Origin: Autumnicola psychrophila
Lineage (GTDB): Bacteria > Bacteroidota > Bacteroidia > Flavobacteriales > Flavobacteriaceae
DNA length: 64,000 bases
Assembly (NCBI RefSeq): GCF_031846645.1
Contig: NZ_JAVRHN010000003.1
Location: forward strand, 291,812 to 355,811
Direction of reading: 5' to 3'
Of this stretch, positions 8,980 to 17,520 are shown one piece after another. The position numbers were made by a program, and so were the translations under genes. The first letter of the stretch is position 1; the number at the start of each line of letters is the position of its first letter. The notes under the pieces were generated by a model. It was not told the origin of the DNA and did not search any database. It saw only the letters and a program-made list of their open reading frames with translations.

Positions 8980-9303
8980 ATGAAAAGGATAATTGTAGAC
9001 TACAAAAAATTAACTCCTGAAATACTTGGCCTTTTAGTGGAAAAATATCCTGATGGTTACGATGATGACCAGGTGATATCTTTTAAAAACGCTAAAAATG
9101 AAACTGTAGATGCTGTTGAAGTGAGAACAGAGGATACTATTTACCTGGTAAAAGTAAGTACCCGACTGGAAAACACGATGGCTAGTTTTGATGAAGATGA
9201 TTATGATGATTCCGATTTCAATGAACCCATTGTTGAGATCCCGGAAAAAGAAGAAGAGGAGGATGCTATTGAAGATGAAGATGACGACGACAGAGGTAAA
9301 TAG
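8980..9303 (+). CDS. Conserved hypothetical protein with acidic tail
   Basis: A 107-residue protein. The N-terminal ~65 residues look folded (MKRIIVDYKKLTPEI, LVEKYPDGYDDDQVI, AVEVRTEDTIYLVKVS) and resemble a small protein conserved across Flavobacteriia that I recall only as hypothetical. The last ~40 residues are almost wholly Asp/Glu, a tail reminiscent of DNA- or RNA-mimicking tails such as RNA polymerase delta, but no homology is claimed. It follows aroB after 78 bp and ends at a perfect-palindrome terminator. Confidence 0.7.
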   Translation: MKRIIVDYKKLTPEILGLLVEKYPDGYDDDQVISFKNAKNETVDAVEVRTEDTIYLVKVSTRLENTMASFDEDDYDDSDFNEPIVEIPEKEEEEDAIEDEDDDDRGK

Positions 9304-9330
9304 CTCATCAGCAGATATTGAATTATATCA

Positions 9331-9360
9331 AAAAAAGGAACGCAATTGCGTTCCTTTTTT
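9331..9360. terminator. Perfect 30-bp palindromic bidirectional terminator
   Basis: The 15-bp arms are perfect with no spacer (GGAACGCAATTGCGTTCC core), an A6 run on the left and a T6 run on the right, between convergent genes. Confidence 0.9.
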
Positions 9361-9386
9361 TGTCTAAATAATAATAACATTAAAGA

Positions 9387-9935
9387 TTAAGCATGCTGCA
9401 AATCATGTTTACCTTCCTTGATTTCCTCAATAACCTTTGCATTAAATGCAGGTAAGTCATCAGGATTTCTACTTGTAACTAAAGCTTCGTCTACCACTAC
9501 TTCTTTATCTACCCAAAGGGCTCCGGCATTCTCCAGATCCTTTTTAATAGAATGGAAAGAAGTCATTGTTCTGCCCTCTACCACTTCTGCACTTATAAGC
9601 GTCCATGGCGCATGGCAGATAGCCGCTACCGGTTTACTCTGCTTAAAGAAATCTCTCACAAAAACAAGAACATCCTCACTTCTTCTTAGTTTATCGGGAT
9701 TTATAACCCCTCCTGGAAGTACAAGTGCATGATAATCTTTTGCAGAAACTTCGTCTACTGTATAATTTACCTCAATTTCGCCAGACCAGTTTCCATCGGC
9801 CCAACCTTTAATTTTTCCTTTTTCAAGGCTTACGATATCAACTTGAAAACCCTCCTTCTTCATTGCTTCCAGTGGAGATTCAAGTTCACTTTTTTCATAT
9901 CCGTTTGTTGCTAAAATAGCTATTCTCTTTTCCAT
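9387..9935 (-). CDS. DJ-1/PfpI family type 1 glutamine amidotransferase-like protein
   Basis: This 182-residue PfpI/YhbO-type protein has ILATNGYEKSELESP at the N terminus, the nucleophile elbow PVAAICHAPWTLISA with the catalytic Cys followed by His, and TSFHSIKKDLENAGA. Members are reported as stress proteins with protein/nucleotide deglycase or glyoxalase activity; which applies here is unknown. A promoter-like TATCTTTG (minus strand, 9962-9969) lies 27 bp upstream, so it is likely monocistronic. Confidence 0.88.
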   Translation of the reverse strand: MEKRIAILATNGYEKSELESPLEAMKKEGFQVDIVSLEKGKIKGWADGNWSGEIEVNYTVDEVSAKDYHALVLPGGVINPDKLRRSEDVLVFVRDFFKQSKPVAAICHAPWTLISAEVVEGRTMTSFHSIKKDLENAGALWVDKEVVVDEALVTSRNPDDLPAFNAKVIEEIKEGKHDLQHA

Positions 9936-9961
9936 AATTCTTCTTCATTTTTAATTCGATA

Positions 9962-9969
9962 CAAAGATA
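9962..9969 (-). promoter_or_regulatory. Candidate -7 promoter box of the PfpI-family gene
   Basis: TATCTTTG on the minus strand matches the Bacteroidota TAnnTTTG -7 element at a plausible distance from the start at 9935. No clear -33 TTG is seen. Confidence 0.4.
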
Positions 9970-10035
9970 ACAACAGACTAAGGAAGTTTATATTAAGGTC
10001 TTTATAAAAGAACCGGCATGAGCGTTAAACCTTTA

Positions 10036-11052
10036 TTAAGTCTTCTTTTTCTCCTTATCGCTCTTTTCTTTCTCTTCTCTTCTAAAATCAAGATTAGACT
10101 TTAAAGTATCGATAATTGCCTTTTCTTCTTTAAGCTGAAGACGTTTGGCTTCGAGTTTTTCCATTTCCTGATAAATGGCAGGCTCACCAAACTTGTTTGG
10201 TTCCACTCTTTCATTTTTGTGTAACGCATATTGCACAGTAAACTCTGCTCCATAGAATAAAATCAGACAGGTATAATATACCCAAAGAAGAATAAGGACG
10301 ACGGAAGAGGCTCCTCCATAAACCGAAGCAGGATTACTCTGTCCAAAATAAAACCCAATCAAAAATTCCCCTATTATAAAAAGTGTCGCAGTTAATGCTG
10401 CTCCATAAAGGGTGGTTCTCCATTTGATATGAATATCCGGCAAGAGTTTAAAAATAGCTGCAAAAAGAAATGTTATAAATGCAAATGAAATACAGAAATT
10501 TGCCACACCTACCATAAAGCCAGTGACATTTGGGGCATATAGGTGGATTTGATCTTTAATAATACTCAGGAGTGCCGAAATAATTAAAGAAACCAGCATT
10601 AACAGTCCAATGACAAAAACCATCCCCAGCGAAACTGCTCTATCTAGTAGTAATTTTCCGAAGTTAGCTTTTTTAGCTGCTATATTCCAGATATTATTCA
10701 TGGCCATCTTCAACTGAAAAAACATTCCCGTAGCACCAAAAATTAAAACTCCCACACCAAATATAATAGCAAGAGTAGATCCTTCAGTCAGCGCTGCATT
10801 GGAAACCATATTTTCTATAGCTTTCGCAGGGTCTTCACCAATAAAAGAAGATATTTCATTTGTAATTTTCCCCTGAACAAATTCTCTTCCAAAAAAATAT
10901 CCTACTACTGTAACAACAATAATTATCAAAGACGGGAGAGAAAACAAAGCATAGTACGCTATGGTTGCAGCACGTGCATAAGGCTCGTTCCTGTTCCAGC
11001 TGGCGAAAGCATCTTTTAGGAGCTTCCAGAATATCTTTAATAATTTTAGCAT
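10036..11052 (-). CDS. YihY/BrkB family inner-membrane protein
   Basis: A 338-residue polytopic protein with about six hydrophobic segments and family motifs ARAATIAYYALFSLPSL near residue 25, IFGATGMFFQLKMAMNNIW, and GGASSVVLILLWVYYTCLIL / YGAEFTVQYA near the C-terminal membrane segments. The tail (about 295-338) is a charged helix rich in Glu/Lys. The family was once called ribonuclease BN by mistake; its role is unclear. It is the last gene of a tight ppc - DinB - yihY set, beginning directly after the DinB stop. Confidence 0.88.
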   Translation of the reverse strand: MLKLLKIFWKLLKDAFASWNRNEPYARAATIAYYALFSLPSLIIIVVTVVGYFFGREFVQGKITNEISSFIGEDPAKAIENMVSNAALTEGSTLAIIFGVGVLIFGATGMFFQLKMAMNNIWNIAAKKANFGKLLLDRAVSLGMVFVIGLLMLVSLIISALLSIIKDQIHLYAPNVTGFMVGVANFCISFAFITFLFAAIFKLLPDIHIKWRTTLYGAALTATLFIIGEFLIGFYFGQSNPASVYGGASSVVLILLWVYYTCLILFYGAEFTVQYALHKNERVEPNKFGEPAIYQEMEKLEAKRLQLKEEKAIIDTLKSNLDFRREEKEKSDKEKKKT

Positions 11053-11571
11053 TTACAAATATTTTGCCCTCAAAATTTTTATATGGTGCCTAGTATGACC
11101 CACAATAATAAAACCTATCGCCCTTACACTTGCCGGAGCATTATTCATGTTTCCTTTTCGCTTAAGCACAGCTTCAGAAAAACTATTATACAATGCTATA
11201 CTGGAGCTTCTTACAATTTCTGCTTCTTCCCGTAAACTATCGAGACTCCGTCCACCTGCTTCAGATTGAAAAACATAATTATCATGATCAAAACCCGGCA
11301 GAGAAGTTTGATCTCCTCTTGCGATACATAGTGCCCTATATTGAAAAACCCGCTCTACATCTATTAGGTGCTGAAGTACTTCTGCTACAGTCCATTTTCC
11401 TTCTGCATATCTATATGAAAGTTTCTCAGGAGAAATGGTTTCCGTAATATCTTTCAGATTTTCAATATTGCTCTTAAATAGCATCCCCAAAGATGCTTCT
11501 CCGGGGATGTTATTTATATAATCCTGATAAAACTCAGGATATTCTTCAGATGTTAATCTACCTACTTTCAT
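11053..11571 (-). CDS. DinB-like (DinB_2) superfamily protein
   Basis: A 172-residue four-helix-bundle protein of the DinB/YfiT superfamily. The three putative metal-binding histidines are in VAEVLQHLIDVERVFQY and VGHTRHHIKILRAKYL. Relatives are thiol-dependent metalloenzymes (for example bacillithiol transferases), but the substrate here is not evident. Its ATG overlaps the ppc stop (TAATG) and its stop touches the next gene, so the three are probably one transcript. Confidence 0.82.
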   Translation of the reverse strand: MKVGRLTSEEYPEFYQDYINNIPGEASLGMLFKSNIENLKDITETISPEKLSYRYAEGKWTVAEVLQHLIDVERVFQYRALCIARGDQTSLPGFDHDNYVFQSEAGGRSLDSLREEAEIVRSSSIALYNSFSEAVLKRKGNMNNAPASVRAIGFIIVGHTRHHIKILRAKYL

Positions 11572-14153
11572 TAAGCAGAATTCCTACTCGCATTGATGTT
11601 TCCATACAAGGATCGGGTTACCATCTTTTCATAAATCTCCAGCAAGGCAGCTTTATCTTCGTTATCCTGTAGCTCCTGTACTTTTCTAAGTGCATGTTGC
11701 TGAATGGTTAACAAGGGTAAAACAATTTTTTCCCTGGCTTCAATAGAAGCACGACCCGCGGGCTCATTTTCCATAAGCCTCTGGTAACCGGTGACCTTTA
11801 AAATCATATCCTTACTACGCTGAAATTCGGCATGTATAAGTTTCCAGAATTCACCAAATTCTTTGTCATCCTGCATATAAGAAGTTAATTGGAAGAAAGA
11901 TTTTGTAAGACTCATCATACTGTTTTCCAGAAGCGTCCTGAAAAATATCGAATTATTATAAAGCTGAATCACCTTATCCAGGTTTCCTTCTTTTTCATAA
12001 TTTTCTATCGCAGTTCCAACTCCAAAGAAACCGGGAACATTCTGCTTTAACTGGCTCCAGCTTCCAACAAAAGGAATAGCACGAAGATCTTTTAAATTTA
12101 GTTGTGCAGATTTATTTCTTTTTGAAGGGCGACTACCAATATTTGTTTTGGCGTAATATTTAAGCGTACTCATTTTTTCCAGGTAAGGAATAAACTTTTC
12201 GTGCTGCTTAAAATTAGTATAGGTTTTATAACTCATTTCTGCCAGGCTATTCATTGTTTCCCTGTCTTCGTCAGAAAGAGTGTTACTTCCTTTACTAAAA
12301 ATCTCGTTAGACACACCAGAACTTAATAATTGCTCCAGGTTATATCGACATGAATCTTTTGTTCCAAAATTAGAACTAATTGTTTGTCCCTGAACGGTTA
12401 ATTGAATTTCCTCATTTTCAATACCAGATCCTAGTGAAGCATAAAACTGATGTGTTTTCCCTCCCCCTCTGGCAGGTGGTCCACCTCTACCATCAAAAAA
12501 TATTACTTTAATTCCATATTCCCTGGATACCTCTGTAAGCATTTCTTTTGCTTTATAGATACTCCAGTTCGCCATAAGGTAACCGCCATCTTTTGTTCCA
12601 TCACTAAAGCCTAACATGATAGTTTGCTTATTGTCCCGCCTCTTCAAATGTTCACTGTAAACGGGATCTTTATATAAAACTTCCATTGTTTTATGTGCAG
12701 ATTGAAGGTCTGGAACAGTCTCAAATAAAGGAATAACGTCCACGCTCGGCTTTTCCCATCCACAAGCTTTAAGAAAAGCAAAAGGTGTAAGTACTCCTTG
12801 TACAGATCCACAGTTACTTATAATGTAGCGGTTGGCTCCATGCTCTCCATTTGTTTTCTGAATCTCCTGCATAGCATAAACCGACGATATTGTTGATTTT
12901 GTAATGCCCTCTTCAAAATCTTCAGGATTGAGCTTCCCATTGGTATTCTTCAGAATATTGATCTGTTCTTCATCTGAAAGTTCACTAAAATTCTCAGGGA
13001 AAAGAGAGGCACCTTTTGCACCGGTAACTTTTATAATTTCATTTAAAACTTCTTCATGTACAGTTGCGTCCTGTCGTATATCCAAAGTCGCAAAATGATA
13101 ACCAAACAGTTTTACTTTGTTTAAAAGATCGTCTACTTCGTCAAGAAATAAAGAATTATGTCTTTCAATTATAATATCCTTTATCTTCTGCAATTTAGAC
13201 TTAAACTCTTCAACAGTTAATTTAAGATTGTCCTCTCGTGAAACAGCGCCTTTATAAAGCGCAGATTCTAAATCAGACATTATTTGATCTACTTCTTCAA
13301 AAGTAACTCTTCGTTTTAATTTTCTTACATCTCTATAATAGTTAAGAAGAATCGTTCTCTTTAAACGTCTGGCTACTTTTAGAGTGATTTCGGTAGTAAC
13401 AAAAGGATTTCCGTCACGATCACCTCCAGGCCAGAAGCCAAGATTAATTATCTGATTCCCCACATCTTCACCTTCAAAAATATTCTGCTGAATATAATTG
13501 TAAATTTTACTGGCACTTTGATAAAAGACATTTTCAAAATACCAGATAAGACTTACTGCCTCATCATAAGGAGTTGGCTTTTCTTTCTTAAAAAATGGGG
13601 TTTTCCCAAGTTGAGCAAGTAACTTTTTAATGCCTATTACGTCGTTTTGCTGGACAGCTTTATCGAGATCGGTAATAATTCCCAAAACTGCTCCGGGATA
13701 AAATTGTGTAGGATGGGCAGTTAAAGTGGGACGGACTTTAAATCTCTTCAAATAGTCCCGAAGCTCGGCAGTTTTATTCTTTGCCTCAGCCTCTTCCTTT
13801 ACGTTCCTAAGCGTTCCCCGACCGTCCATGTTATTTACGATTGGAAAGGAAGCATCTTCAATAGCATCAAACAATACTACCTGTCTTTCTATAAATTGAA
13901 TAAAACGGAACAACAGGTTATTCTTTTCTTCTTCAGAAGGATTTTCATGGTACTTTTTGAAAAAGGTTTCGACTATTTCTGAAGGATTTTGATTCCTTTT
14001 AAAACCTTCTTCACATATATCCTGAAACAAAGGCAGCAAAGCCCCGGTTTTACTGATGTCGTTAAAAGGTAAGGTTAGAAAAATACTGTTGTAAACCTGG
14101 TATTTCGCAAGTACGCTTTCATTAAATCTTTCTAATTTCGGTTCTCTGTGCAT
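11571..14153 (-). CDS. ppc: Phosphoenolpyruvate carboxylase
   Basis: Carboxylates PEP to oxaloacetate (anaplerotic). The catalytic motifs are present: LTAHPTQFYPG with the essential His near residue 140, FWPGGDRDGNPFVT, FFDGRGGPPARGGGKTHQF (the glycine-rich PEP/bicarbonate loop in the form usual for Bacteroidota), FGTKDSCRYNLEQL and SRPSKR near residues 675-680. At 860 residues the length is normal. The C terminus ends NINASRNSA rather than the QNTG of many proteobacterial enzymes. Confidence 0.96.
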   Translation of the reverse strand: MHREPKLERFNESVLAKYQVYNSIFLTLPFNDISKTGALLPLFQDICEEGFKRNQNPSEIVETFFKKYHENPSEEEKNNLLFRFIQFIERQVVLFDAIEDASFPIVNNMDGRGTLRNVKEEAEAKNKTAELRDYLKRFKVRPTLTAHPTQFYPGAVLGIITDLDKAVQQNDVIGIKKLLAQLGKTPFFKKEKPTPYDEAVSLIWYFENVFYQSASKIYNYIQQNIFEGEDVGNQIINLGFWPGGDRDGNPFVTTEITLKVARRLKRTILLNYYRDVRKLKRRVTFEEVDQIMSDLESALYKGAVSREDNLKLTVEEFKSKLQKIKDIIIERHNSLFLDEVDDLLNKVKLFGYHFATLDIRQDATVHEEVLNEIIKVTGAKGASLFPENFSELSDEEQINILKNTNGKLNPEDFEEGITKSTISSVYAMQEIQKTNGEHGANRYIISNCGSVQGVLTPFAFLKACGWEKPSVDVIPLFETVPDLQSAHKTMEVLYKDPVYSEHLKRRDNKQTIMLGFSDGTKDGGYLMANWSIYKAKEMLTEVSREYGIKVIFFDGRGGPPARGGGKTHQFYASLGSGIENEEIQLTVQGQTISSNFGTKDSCRYNLEQLLSSGVSNEIFSKGSNTLSDEDRETMNSLAEMSYKTYTNFKQHEKFIPYLEKMSTLKYYAKTNIGSRPSKRNKSAQLNLKDLRAIPFVGSWSQLKQNVPGFFGVGTAIENYEKEGNLDKVIQLYNNSIFFRTLLENSMMSLTKSFFQLTSYMQDDKEFGEFWKLIHAEFQRSKDMILKVTGYQRLMENEPAGRASIEAREKIVLPLLTIQQHALRKVQELQDNEDKAALLEIYEKMVTRSLYGNINASRNSA

Positions 14154-14182
14154 AATTATAGTTGGTTTGACTTAAATTTATT

Positions 14183-14220
14183 AAAAAACCCTTTAAACAA
14201 GGTAGCCTAAAGGGTTTTTA
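14183..14220 (-). terminator. Terminator after the Lrp/AsnC gene
   Basis: A 12-bp perfect stem (AAAAACCCTTTA at 14184-14195 / TAAAGGGTTTTT at 14208-14219). Read on the minus strand it is followed by a T-run, just downstream of the lrp-type gene and upstream of ppc. Confidence 0.85.
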
Positions 14221-14238
14221 TAAAAAGTTTAGGATACC

Positions 14239-14718
14239 TTACATTTCTTGAAAAATGGAATGCATTAAACGTTTCTTATCGTTAATGCTTTCCTCTAAAG
14301 AAATCATAGTTTCTGTTCTGTATACTCCTTCAATATCATCTAATTGAAAGATAATGTCTTTGGCGTGTTGAGTGTTCCGCGCTCTTATTTTACAAAATAC
14401 ATTAAATTTACCAGTTGTCACGTGTGCAACCGTAATAAAAGGTATTTCGTTAATGCGCTCGAGGACAAATTTTGTCTGAGAAGTGTTTTTTAGGAATACC
14501 CCTACGTAAGCAATAAAAGCATATCCCAATTTTTTGTAGTCAAGAGTAAGGGATGAACCTATAATTATTCCGGCTTCCTCCATTTTCTTTACTCTTACAT
14601 GAACTGTCCCGGCCGATATTAAGAGCTTCTTTGCAACATCGGTAAAAGGAGTTCTCGTATTCTCAATGAGCATATCGAGAATTTGATGATCTGTTTCGTC
14701 TAATTTAAACTTGGCCAT
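14239..14718 (-). CDS. Lrp/AsnC family transcriptional regulator
   Basis: A 159-residue feast/famine regulator. The N-terminal winged HTH (about 5-60) contains LDETDHQILDMLIENTRTP and the recognition helix region SAGTVHVRVKKMEEAGII; the C-terminal RAM/ligand domain contains YVGVFLKNTSQ, HVTTGKFNVFCKIRARNT and GVYRTETMISLE. It probably responds to an amino acid. A TATTTTTG box (minus, 14748-14755) lies upstream. Targets cannot be read. Confidence 0.92.
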   Translation of the reverse strand: MAKFKLDETDHQILDMLIENTRTPFTDVAKKLLISAGTVHVRVKKMEEAGIIIGSSLTLDYKKLGYAFIAYVGVFLKNTSQTKFVLERINEIPFITVAHVTTGKFNVFCKIRARNTQHAKDIIFQLDDIEGVYRTETMISLEESINDKKRLMHSIFQEM

Positions 14719-14796
14719 TTTTTCTAAACTTCTATTTATATGAAATTCAAAAATAATACAAAATCATTGAATTATTGATAAACAATTGAAGAATTC

Positions 14797-15966
14797 CTAA
14801 GGTTTAAGGTTTAATTTCTTTCTATTTAAGAATATCTCTTCAACTAAAACGTTTTCGTCTAGGGACTTCTCCCCATCTATGGTTAACTCCCCTCCTTTGC
14901 AATCCAGTTCTTTAAGTCCAAAATTTTCAATTTCTTGCTTAATACCTTCAATAAATAGATCGAATTTGATCCTTACCCCGTCCAATTTCTCCTTAAACTG
15001 AATAGAAACATCTACTTTTTTCTTATCAACCCTGCAATTTCTCAGCACAATATCATTAAACAGCTTCTGGTTTTCCGGGATTGTTTCATAATTTTCAAAA
15101 GAAATAGTTTTATAGTCCCCGGTTGCTATTGTATGCAAAGCCGAAATTAAAGCCGCAAACACGTATTTCCTGGTTTCTTCGCGATTATAATCATCAGGAT
15201 AATGACCTGCTTCAAATAAGATTGTTGGCACTTCTTTGTGTTGAAAAGTATCTCCTGTACAATTAAGATTAAAAGCATCGTCATACCGGCCTATCTGGCC
15301 TGGTAGTACCTTACCAAGATCCTCAGCAATGACTGAGATCACGCGCATGCTTTCCTTTCGACTTTTGGTTACTGTGCGTTCCTCATCCATAGAAGGAGTA
15401 AGAAAAGAAAGCGTAGCTGACTTAGGCAAAGCTCCGGCAGTAAAAATGGTTCTTTGATCATGCAGGTTAAGGCAAAAGTGAGGAGAAAATTTATCAAACT
15501 GACTTCTTAAAATTCGACTCTCTACTTCCTGCAAATTCTGTGCGTCTCTATTTAAATCTACATTATTAGCATTTACACGGGTATAAGCACGTGCACCGTC
15601 GGGATTAAGCATAGGGATAATCCATATTTCACAATTTTCAATAATATTATCTACCACCGGAAAATTACTTTGACGGGAAAAAGCGTTTAAAAGATCGAAA
15701 ACGGCTTTAGTGGTTGTAGATTCATTTCCATGCATCTGGGACCAGGCCAATATTCTCAATTTTCCCTTCCCGATTTTTATTACTGAAATAGATTCGCCTA
15801 AAGTAGATTTTCCAATTTCTTCAATCGTGAAATTCACGGTTAGCTTTTTCAGCTCTGGAGCAATGTAATCCAAAGTGAGATATCTTCCGTGAATATTTTG
15901 ATTTTTTAAAGCAGTATAATTCTGCATTAATTTTTGTAAATGTTGCGGATAATTCTTCATGTTCAC
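14797..15966 (-). CDS. M14 family zinc carboxypeptidase-like protein
   Basis: This 389-residue protein has the M14 zinc motif WSQMHGNEST (HxxE), the third ligand in CLNLHDQRTIF, NPDGARAYTRVNANNVDLNRDAQ for substrate binding and a probable catalytic Glu in ILFEAGHYPDDYNREETRKYV. There is no signal peptide, so it should be cytoplasmic. The start could be 15966 (MNMKNYPQ) or 15960 (MKNYPQ). Its upstream region is shared with the divergent XRE regulator and holds TTTACAATTGTAAA palindromes, so it may be a target of that regulator. Confidence 0.85.
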   Translation of the reverse strand: MNMKNYPQHLQKLMQNYTALKNQNIHGRYLTLDYIAPELKKLTVNFTIEEIGKSTLGESISVIKIGKGKLRILAWSQMHGNESTTTKAVFDLLNAFSRQSNFPVVDNIIENCEIWIIPMLNPDGARAYTRVNANNVDLNRDAQNLQEVESRILRSQFDKFSPHFCLNLHDQRTIFTAGALPKSATLSFLTPSMDEERTVTKSRKESMRVISVIAEDLGKVLPGQIGRYDDAFNLNCTGDTFQHKEVPTILFEAGHYPDDYNREETRKYVFAALISALHTIATGDYKTISFENYETIPENQKLFNDIVLRNCRVDKKKVDVSIQFKEKLDGVRIKFDLFIEGIKQEIENFGLKELDCKGGELTIDGEKSLDENVLVEEIFLNRKKLNLKP

Positions 15967-16240
15967 AAAAGTAAATATTCTATAATTTACAATTGTAAAC
16001 GTAAGAAATTTACATTTGTATTTACAATTGTAAACAACACTTCATCTTCTCATTACACCCTTATTGGAAATAATCCTACAGAGCTTAATTTAAACAATAA
16101 TATATTGTATTTTAGGTATTTATATAGGTTTAATTAAAGTGTTTGTTATAGATTAAATAAAATATTTACAATTGTAACTTGTGCACTATGATGAGAAGTT
16201 TTACATTTGTAAATAACTTGCACAGGCGGAAATTTTCACA
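15967..16240. promoter_or_regulatory. Divergent control region with five TTTACAATTGTAAA-like palindromes
   Basis: Perfect TTTACAATTGTAAA copies lie at 15986-15999 and 16021-16034; near copies lie at 16009-16021 (TTTACATTTGTAT), 16165-16178 (TTTACAATTGTAAC) and 16200-16213 (TTTACATTTGTAAA). The last contains TACATTTG (16202-16209), a -7 box, with a TTG at 16179-16181 (20 bp spacing). On the minus strand TACTTTTG at 15966-15973 is a possible -7 box for the M14 gene, with the first palindrome just upstream. The layout suggests operators for the adjacent XRE protein. Confidence 0.75.
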
Positions 16241-16657
16241 ATGGTAAACACCGAAAAATTTGTAAACAGACTCAATAGGATTATAAAATTCTACGATCTT
16301 TCTGCTGCTTCTTTTGCAGATAAAATAGAGGTTGGCCGCTCTTCTATTTCCCACATTCTGTCCGGTAGAAATAAGCCCAGTCTGGACTTTGTTATGAAGG
16401 TTGTAAAGACGTTTCCTGAAGTGGAACTTTATTGGCTACTAAACGGAAAAGGACATTTTCCTAAAGAAGACGAAATTGAAAATTCACCTCCTTCGGGGGA
16501 AAGACAGAAAACAGAAACTGAAAACGTTCCAAAAAGTCGGCCTTCAAAAATGGCAATTTTCGACCCTGAGCAACAAAGAAAATCCGGCTCATCAAAAGCA
16601 ATTAAAAAAATTGTTATTTTCTATGAAGACGGGACATTTGACGCCTTTGAAAATTGA
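16241..16657 (+). CDS. XRE-type HTH transcriptional regulator
   Basis: A 138-residue protein. Residues ~5-70 form a lambda-repressor-like HTH: RLNRIIKFYDLSAASFADKI, VGRSSISHILSGRNKPS (recognition helix), then FPEVELYWLLNGKG. A flexible Ser/Lys/Glu-rich linker follows, and a conserved-looking end, AIKKIVIFYEDGTFDAFEN, that could be a short strand-forming or dimer element. It lies behind the operator cluster, one copy of which overlaps its own predicted promoter, so autoregulation is likely. The downstream lipoprotein starts 31 bp later. Confidence 0.88.
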   Translation: MVNTEKFVNRLNRIIKFYDLSAASFADKIEVGRSSISHILSGRNKPSLDFVMKVVKTFPEVELYWLLNGKGHFPKEDEIENSPPSGERQKTETENVPKSRPSKMAIFDPEQQRKSGSSKAIKKIVIFYEDGTFDAFEN

Positions 16658-16688
16658 ATATTCCTGCAAAAAGAAGTTACTTTGCAAC

Positions 16689-17063
16689 ATGAAAAAGATA
16701 TTCCTGATATTATGGTGTAGTTTTATAATAACCGGCTGCTTTCAGCCAGAAAGGAATTGCGAAGATTTTAGAACAGGTACCTTTGAATTTGAATCCTATC
16801 TTAACGGAGAAATAGTAACTTCCCGTTTCATTAGAAATGATTCCATAGAAATAGATCAATTCCAGGGAAAAGCAGATACTTCGTCTGTGCGATGGTTAAA
16901 TGATTGCGAATTTGTCCTGAAAAATCTAAATCCGGAGAATATGGCCGAAAGGAAACCCATTCACATGAAGATCCTTACCACTAATGAAAACGGATATACT
17001 TTTGAATACGGTGTCGTTGGCGAAACCAGAAGAGAACGGGGATCTGTAAGAAGAGCGGACTAA
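16689..17063 (+). CDS. Small lipoprotein, unknown function
   Basis: This starts at the ATG at 16689 (MKKIFLILWCSFIITGCFQP), where a signal peptide with lipobox ITGC is obvious; a longer in-frame ORF beginning at 16476 merely overlaps the XRE gene. The product is 124 residues. The mature part contains CEDFRTGTFEFESYLNGE, and Cys again in WLNDCEFVLKNL, with a beta-strand-like pattern. I do not recognise the family beyond flavobacterial lipoprotein. It is probably co-transcribed with the XRE gene and its stop is 7 bp from the convergent mscL stop. Confidence 0.75.
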   Translation: MKKIFLILWCSFIITGCFQPERNCEDFRTGTFEFESYLNGEIVTSRFIRNDSIEIDQFQGKADTSSVRWLNDCEFVLKNLNPENMAERKPIHMKILTTNENGYTFEYGVVGETRRERGSVRRAD

Positions 17064-17070
17064 GTTTTGT

Positions 17071-17520
17071 TTAATTACCTCTTTCCCTCAGCAGTTTATT
17101 CTGCTCCTCCATCAAATCGTTTAAATTCGAAAGCAACTCTATGTCCTTGGGAGTAACTACTGTCTTATCCTTGGGGTCTTCAGCCTTTTTCTTGAAGCGA
17201 TTGAGGAACTTAACTACGACGAATATGGTCAGCCCAATAATAAGGAAATCCACCAGCGATTGAACAAGAATTCCATAGCCTATAGCAACTTCTTCAACGG
17301 CTTCACCACCATCTACAGCAGCAATGCCTTCTTTTAAAACAAGTTTTTTGTCGGTATAATTTATTCCGCCTGTAAGGATACTTAGCGGTGGCATGACGAT
17401 TTGTTTTACCAGGGCATCCACGACCCGGTTAAAGGCGGTACCTATAATAATACCCACCGCCATGTCTACCATGTTGCCTTTTACAGCAAATTCTTTAAAT
17501 TCCTGTAGTAAACTTGCCAT
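17071..17520 (-). CDS. mscL: Large-conductance mechanosensitive channel
   Basis: MscL relieves hypo-osmotic pressure. At 149 residues it has the N-terminal helix EFKEFAVKGNMVDMAVGIIIGTAF (MscL signature, first membrane segment), a periplasmic loop, the second segment ILVQSLVDFLIIGLTIFVVVKF and a charged C-terminal helix. Its ATG overlaps the parC stop by one base, so it is the last gene of the parE-parC operon. Confidence 0.95.
   Translation of the reverse strand: MASLLQEFKEFAVKGNMVDMAVGIIIGTAFNRVVDALVKQIVMPPLSILTGGINYTDKKLVLKEGIAAVDGGEAVEEVAIGYGILVQSLVDFLIIGLTIFVVVKFLNRFKKKAEDPKDKTVVTPKDIELLSNLNDLMEEQNKLLRERGN

Noticed and set aside
16476..16688. 5' part of the longer ORF leading into the lipoprotein
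   Set aside because: It overlaps the XRE gene in another frame; the signal peptide starts at 16689.
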